This document shows, piece by piece, positions 59,347 to 64,000 of a DNA stretch of 64,000 bases. Below the pieces are notes generated by a model. It saw only the letters and a program-made list of their open reading frames with translations. It had not been told where the DNA came from and did no database searches. The stretch is from CBCYMI01 sp965183855 (lineage in GTDB: Bacteria > Pseudomonadota > Alphaproteobacteria > Caulobacterales > Maricaulaceae): NCBI GenBank assembly GCA_965183855.1, contig CBCYMI010000022.1:1-64000 (forward strand). Reading direction: 5' to 3'. Both the position numbers and the translations under genes were made by a program. Every line of letters begins with the position of its first letter. The stretch's first letter is position 1.

Positions 59347-61602
59347 ATGCTTTGTAGATATATGTATTTTTTAATAGCAACAACATCTTTGCCTTTAAGT
59401 ATAAATTCTGCTTTTACACAAGATACCGATCCATCATTCGATAGCAAGTCCAAAAAAGATACGATCATTGTTGTAGGCTCAAGAGGTCGTCAAGAAAACA
59501 TTATTGATGTGCCCATTTCTGAAACAGTATTCACTTCAAAAGATATACAAGATGCGAATATTGATACCGTTGATGACTTTATATCTTTAACACCAGGTGT
59601 AACGATTGCCAATGCGCAGGATTCTGGCACTAATTTTATTACGATTAGAGGCATGTCTCAAACCCGTAATGGGGATCCTCCTGTAGCGGTCGTTATTGAT
59701 GGTGTTCTTCAAGTTAATTCGAGATCTTTTGATCAAGCATTATTTGATATAGAATCCATAGAAATACTGAGGGGCCCCCAAGGGGCTCTATATGGACGTA
59801 ACGCGACTAATGGCGCCATTATTATTAATACAAAAGACCCTGTTAATGAGTTTAGTGGATATGGGCAGGCTAGTATAGGTAGTGGTAATGAGTATATTGT
59901 TGAAGGATCGCTCTCTGGAGCATTTATAAAAGATAAGCTTCTTTATCGTGCTTCAGGGAGATATTCTGATCGTGAAGGATATTTTCATAATGTTTTTCTC
60001 GATAAGAAAGTAGATGGTTTGAAAAATTTATCTTTGCGCAGTCATCTTAAATGGTTAGTAAATGAAAATATCACAGCGGATCTTCGTGGCTTAATGGTTA
60101 ATACGAATGGTGGAGCTTTGAACTATACCTACCAACCTGCAGTGATCAATTGTACTACAGGATTGCCAGACTCATTTGATTTTTCCATTGCAGATGCCGA
60201 CCTGGTTTCCGATGAATTTTTTGCAAATAATCTTGGTTCAGATAAAAGGGAGATATATAGATTATCATTAAGCGTTAATTTTAATGTTGGATTTGCTGAT
60301 TTGTCTCTTGTTTCATCCTATGATAGTCTTGAGCAAAGCATTAAAGGAGATCAGTTTCCGTATACAGCAGCTAGCTCGATTAACCCAGCCCCTCCTTACC
60401 CATTTTTTGATGGCACACAGACTCAATATGTTGATACGAATTCATTTTCTCAAGAGATTCGTCTAACATCAAAGAGTGATCAAAGAATTCGCTGGATGCT
60501 GGGTGGCTATTATCTTGATACCGATAGATTTATTTCTTCTATAATTGGTTTAGATCAGGAAAAAGGAATTATTTCCATTAAGCGTGATCCAATTTTTTCA
60601 TCTTCGAATCCGCTTTCGGAATTCATTGCAGATAACAATAAAAATGAAGCATGGGCTTTATTTTTTGCCCTTGATGGTGATTTAACAGATCAGCTTGAGG
60701 TATCCGTTTCTGGTCGTTATGATGAAGACAAGCGCGTTCAGATGGTACACCCTCGACAGGGATCCTATCATGACGGTATTCTTTCAGGACCTATAGGTTT
60801 GCCCGGCGCAATAAACAAGCAAACATTCAGTCACTTCCAACCAAAAATTACAGCTCGATATTCTATTTTTAAAAACTCTTCTTTATATGCCTCTTGGGGT
60901 CAAGGATTCCGTAGTGGGCAGTTTAATCAAAATGGTGTTAGTGGCGCAGCACAGAAAGCAGGAGTGGAAGGGGTTTCTGATGTTCTGGATAAAGAAATAA
61001 GTACGACTTCTGAAGTTGGATTTAAATCAAGGTTTCTGGATGATCGCCTAGATATTAGTGGAGCATTATTCACTACCAAAGTAACAAATGCACCTTATTT
61101 TGTTTTTATCGGTGCAGTTGGCGCACAAGTTCTTGTTCCTATTGATAAAGTTGATATTTTGGGTGGTGAAATTGAGCTATCCTCAGAATTAAGTGATGGT
61201 TTAGATGCATATTTTAGTGTCGGTCTTTCCGATTCTGAAATCAAAAAATACAATGTTGATCCTGATGATGTTGGTAATAAGGCCCCTTATGTACCGAAAT
61301 ACACTATAAATCTGGGTTTGCAATTGCGTAGGCCCATAAACGAATCTCTTGGATTTTTCTCCAGAATTGACATTGAGAGACGAGGAGAACAATTTTGGGA
61401 TCCAAAAAACACAACTGCCCGTTCTTCTATTAATTTAATCAACCTACGTGCCGGCATTGAAGATTCAAATAATCGATGGTCTTTGATTGCATCGCTAAAT
61501 AATGCTAGCAATAAAAAATATAACTCGGAATGGGTTTTAGGTGGTTTTGCACATGCTGGATTACCTAGAAATTTTCGTGTTGATCTACGAGTAAATTTTT
61601 AA
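59347..61602 (+). CDS. TonB-dependent outer-membrane receptor
   Basis: 751 residues. A signal peptide (1–24) is followed by an N-terminal segment DTIIVVGSRG (TonB-box-like, about 38–47), a plug domain (50–160) with VDDFISLTPGVTI, ITIRGMSQ and ESIEILRGPQGALYGRNATNGAI, and a 22-strand-type barrel ending in FRVDLRVNF. The C-terminal Phe fits Bam recognition. The best-known relatives take up siderophores or small plant and sugar compounds; the ligand is unknown. Its place after the hydantoinase and permease genes suggests outer-membrane entry for the same substrate. Confidence 0.92.
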   Translation: MLCRYMYFLIATTSLPLSINSAFTQDTDPSFDSKSKKDTIIVVGSRGRQENIIDVPISETVFTSKDIQDANIDTVDDFISLTPGVTIANAQDSGTNFITIRGMSQTRNGDPPVAVVIDGVLQVNSRSFDQALFDIESIEILRGPQGALYGRNATNGAIIINTKDPVNEFSGYGQASIGSGNEYIVEGSLSGAFIKDKLLYRASGRYSDREGYFHNVFLDKKVDGLKNLSLRSHLKWLVNENITADLRGLMVNTNGGALNYTYQPAVINCTTGLPDSFDFSIADADLVSDEFFANNLGSDKREIYRLSLSVNFNVGFADLSLVSSYDSLEQSIKGDQFPYTAASSINPAPPYPFFDGTQTQYVDTNSFSQEIRLTSKSDQRIRWMLGGYYLDTDRFISSIIGLDQEKGIISIKRDPIFSSSNPLSEFIADNNKNEAWALFFALDGDLTDQLEVSVSGRYDEDKRVQMVHPRQGSYHDGILSGPIGLPGAINKQTFSHFQPKITARYSIFKNSSLYASWGQGFRSGQFNQNGVSGAAQKAGVEGVSDVLDKEISTTSEVGFKSRFLDDRLDISGALFTTKVTNAPYFVFIGAVGAQVLVPIDKVDILGGEIELSSELSDGLDAYFSVGLSDSEIKKYNVDPDDVGNKAPYVPKYTINLGLQLRRPINESLGFFSRIDIERRGEQFWDPKNTTARSSINLINLRAGIEDSNNRWSLIASLNNASNKKYNSEWVLGGFAHAGLPRNFRVDLRVNF

Positions 61603-62439
61603 TTCTGGAATTGGATCAGTATTTCGGCAGGTTCTTCACGGTTGATTTTGTGGTATTTTATCCTTGAAAGCCATAGTCAATCATGAGATTCAAATGGTTT
61701 TGCTATAAAAACAGGTTAGGCAGACGGGAATGATATATTTTTAGCTTATGATCCCGCAAATTCTAATGGAGCAGAAAAATCAATTTGACTATTTTCCATA
61801 GGCCGAAACCAGCACTTTGGACTAGTCCTCCCTTAATAAAGGATGAGGCTTTTTATTTCTCCAACAAGCACCTGACACCGATGTAAACCTCTAAAAGCAG
61901 AGATGGATAGCTCTTCTACCTTGAGCATGTTAAAAATATACTATTGGCCCAAAGCAAATGAATATCGAACCAGTAGACATTAATTTTATTTCTTTATATT
62001 TTTCAATAACTTAAACTTAGATTGCAATGGTTGCAATGAAAACACCAAAATTGCAATGCATTTTTTGTAATAAGTAATTGATTTATAATAGGAATTAAGG
62101 AATTTCTGTTTTTAATTTTTGGACAACTTATCTGTCGTTTTAGACTAGATCGTCGTACTTTGTTTGAATGGGTGTTTGAACCCTTCTTTGCAGCAAAACA
62201 TCGCTCTTTATAACCCCCAATTTAATATAAAATAATTATACTTTAGAATAAAAAATGAACATATTTTATTTCAATTCTAGAAAAAATCGATATTTAATAA
62301 ATGATATGATGATTGTTTTGAGATTATTCGTTTTTAAAAGCACGCTCCTTTTTCAGAAAACCATATTTTTATAGAACGAATTAATGATACTCTAAATTCC
62401 TTCTAAAGCATTTAATATTTTTATATTCTAATCTTTTGA
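61603..62439. other. Intergenic region with weak coding remnants
   Basis: 837 bp. Near 61690–61790 the plus strand reads DSNGFAIKTG, a stop, then ADGNDIFLAYDPANSNGAEK, which looks like a short eroded coding fragment. A terminator lies at 61827–61854. Nothing else was recognised. Confidence 0.4.
61827..61854 (+). terminator. Rho-independent terminator downstream of the TonB receptor
   Basis: CCTCCCTT (61827–61834), loop AATA, then AAGG-AT-GAGG with a two-base bulge, followed by C and five T. It is 225 bp after the receptor stop codon. Confidence 0.65.
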
Positions 62440-63324
62440 TTACATCTGGTTAAAAAATGCTTTAAGACCTGGTAAAACATCTGGTTCAATTAGCTCAGGA
62501 GCATGTCCAACTCGTTTTGCACAAATCATCTGCATATTAGGTCTTTCTTCCTTCATTTTTTTTCGTATTTCAGACGTTAAAAAATCTGATAATTCTCCGT
62601 AAACTAACAAAACAGGAATAGATGGCATTGTATTGAAAAACATCCATAAATCCTTTTCTGGCAAAGGCTCTTTTAAAAAAGCCCTCACAAAATTATGACT
62701 ATACCAAAACCGTATTTTATGATCTTGACCTTGATAACATAATTGTTTTGCCATTCTAATCCAAAAAGCTTTTTCTTTTTGATCGGGATAGACATGTCCA
62801 AGCATTTCCTTTACCTTCAAGCTCGTTTCATCCCAGTCTGATAAAACAATTTCTGGTTTCGATAATTCCTGATATAATAGCTGATAACCCTCAAGATTAA
62901 TCTCAGGTCCGATATCGTTTAAAACCAACGCATTAACCCGATCAGGAAATCCTGATGCCATAATCATGCCGATAATCCCTCCCATTGACGTTCCAATAAT
63001 GGCTGTTTTTTCAATTTTCTCCTGATCTAACAAACATAAAATATCTTCAATATATTGCAGAATATGAAAACTATCGGGACTTGCCTCTTCTGCAAGAGAT
63101 TTTCCTCTTCCTCTGATATCCATTGTAAGTAGACGATATCCAAAATTATACAAAATAGGCGCTAATAAATCAAAATCATGACTATTTCGGGTAAGCCCTG
63201 CCAAACATAAAATTGTCTTCTGATTGGAACTTCTCATTCCATAATCTCTGTAATAAAGTGATAACCCATCTTTTGTTGTGCAATATTTTTCTAAAAACTC
63301 AACATTAAATTCAACACGCATCAT
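62440..63324 (-). CDS. Alpha/beta-fold hydrolase
   Basis: 294 residues. The nucleophile elbow is GTSMGG (about 110–115) after KTAIIGTSMG. The oxyanion-side motif LCLAGLTRNSHDF, the strand LLTMDIRGRGKS, and the acid and base regions (YGELSDFLTS and KRVGHAPEL) are clear. It belongs to the broad esterase/haloperoxidase/lactonase group, so the substrate cannot be named. It is transcribed towards the TonB region. ATG codons at 63324 and 63321 are both possible. Confidence 0.85.
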   Translation of the reverse strand: MMRVEFNVEFLEKYCTTKDGLSLYYRDYGMRSSNQKTILCLAGLTRNSHDFDLLAPILYNFGYRLLTMDIRGRGKSLAEEASPDSFHILQYIEDILCLLDQEKIEKTAIIGTSMGGIIGMIMASGFPDRVNALVLNDIGPEINLEGYQLLYQELSKPEIVLSDWDETSLKVKEMLGHVYPDQKEKAFWIRMAKQLCYQGQDHKIRFWYSHNFVRAFLKEPLPEKDLWMFFNTMPSIPVLLVYGELSDFLTSEIRKKMKEERPNMQMICAKRVGHAPELIEPDVLPGLKAFFNQM

Positions 63325-63515
63325 GACACTCTTTCTATAAAATCTGTATCATATAATACCAAAATCAAAACACTAATTTCAGATTTAAACATGTACAAAA
63401 AATTCTATCAAGAAAAGGATTACAAAGCACGTTTAGACATACTCCTTTTAAACGAGAAATGATTCCACATAATAAAATAAGCAATTTGGACAGTAATAGA
63501 TGGATTTGAATCTCA
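63325..63515. other. Upstream region of the alpha/beta hydrolase gene
   Basis: About 190 bp; it should hold the hydrolase promoter on the minus strand. No strong promoter was recognised. Confidence 0.4.
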
Positions 63516-63770
63516 TTATCTTCCCTTAGCTGATGATCTATCAATAATTTTCAAATAATCAATTCCATCATTATAAATCGTTCCTGTTAAAGGTTTTGGT
63601 TTTATATAATGATTTCTATTGTTAAGCTCTAATTCATCTAAAATATGAATTCAAACCTGGATCCAAAAAGAATTTATCTTTAGAAATTCCATATAAATAC
63701 CCTATAGAAAGGTTCGTTGTTTACATAAATATTTCACGGTTATATTCACCAGCTCTGTTTGGATTTCAGT
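63516..63770 (-). pseudogene. Decayed coding remnant, unknown family
   Basis: The minus strand reads NPNRAGEYNREIFM, a stop, TTNLSIGYLYGISKDKFF and LDPGLNSYF. After a frameshift it reads DELELNNRNHYIKPKPLTG and DYLKIIDRSSAKGR to a TAA at 63516–63518. The run of sensible peptide across one stop and one frameshift suggests an eroded gene. The product is not recognised. Confidence 0.4.
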
Positions 63771-64000
63771 AAAAAACTAGACATAAAACAATGCTTCTAC
63801 ATAAAGCTTTATTACGTCCTTATAAAAATATTCTTAAGTCTTTTAAAAAACAAATAGATTAGCAAAAAGTATAGAGAAATATATATAAAAATGTATTAAA
63901 CCTTTCCTTTATTTTTGTCAAACTATTGTCTTTTATTTTAAAAAAGTCTTTAAAAATCAAGATGTTATGAGGGCAAGAATGCTAAGATTATGGAGCGGGT
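63771..64000. other. Right-edge region, possible start of a plus-strand gene
   Basis: AT-rich and apparently non-coding to about 63965. GAGGG (63969–63973) precedes an ATG at 63979 whose frame (MLRLWSG) is open to the window edge. Too short to judge. Confidence 0.3.

Noticed and set aside
61603..62439. Insertion-sequence remnant after the TonB receptor
   Set aside because: No transposase motif or terminal inverted repeats could be found; only vague protein-like fragments.

Overview
The window is a strongly AT-rich chromosomal segment from an alphaproteobacterium. The evidence is the gene content and order: DUF2125–plsC–ydcF–ftsX–ftsE, lptB–rpoN–hpf–ptsN, ftsY–yciB, a MucR/Ros regulator, a PAS_5 protein, and a ten-gene Mrp-type antiporter operon. 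A low-GC member of the Acetobacteraceae, such as an insect-associated Commensalibacter-like bacterium, fits best. That placement is an inference from gene content, not a computed assignment. I see no tRNA, rRNA, CRISPR array, intact insertion sequence or replication origin.

Layout. 1–4.9 kb (minus): DUF2125 protein (cut by the window edge), PlsC acyltransferase, YdcF, FtsX and FtsE. 5.1–7.7 kb (plus): an MJ0042 zinc-ribbon membrane protein and bifunctional NAD(P)HX repair enzyme. 7.8–11.0 kb (minus): a decayed trypsin-like autotransporter protease. 11.6–16.5 kb: MtaB, L20/L35, FtsY and YciB. 16.9–21.6 kb: aconitase A, a Bax-inhibitor-1 homologue and infC, whose best start is a non-canonical ATA codon. 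21.9–26.6 kb: two glycosyltransferases, an ABHD10-like hydrolase and a TauE/SafE exporter. 27.0–30.8 kb (plus): lptB, rpoN, hpf, ptsN. 31.0–32.3 kb: PAS_5 protein and MucR. 32.5–41.1 kb (minus): the Mrp-type operon, with one D-type subunit frameshifted at a G5 run. 41.2 kb: a strong small-RNA candidate with promoter, 5' hairpin and terminator.

42–45 kb holds an exported protein of unknown function and a degraded 3' remnant of a second copy, each with its own terminator. 45–52 kb has folD, yggT, a WaaE-like glycosyltransferase, a TadG/VWA protein and an M16 peptidase. 52.2–53.1 kb is a graveyard with the ATPase end of a bacteriocin-type ABC exporter. 53.1–61.6 kb is a less AT-rich accessory block: a small membrane protein, hydantoinase/oxoprolinase subunits A and B (B frameshifted at a T8 run), an NCS1 permease and a TonB-dependent receptor. 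Together these look like an uptake and ring-opening system for a cyclic amide. The window ends with an alpha/beta hydrolase and more decayed sequence.

Two themes run through the window. The first is active gene decay (autotransporter, surface-protein copy, ABC exporter, small remnants). The second is recurrent short tandem duplications of about 10–25 bp, several placed exactly over start or stop codons.
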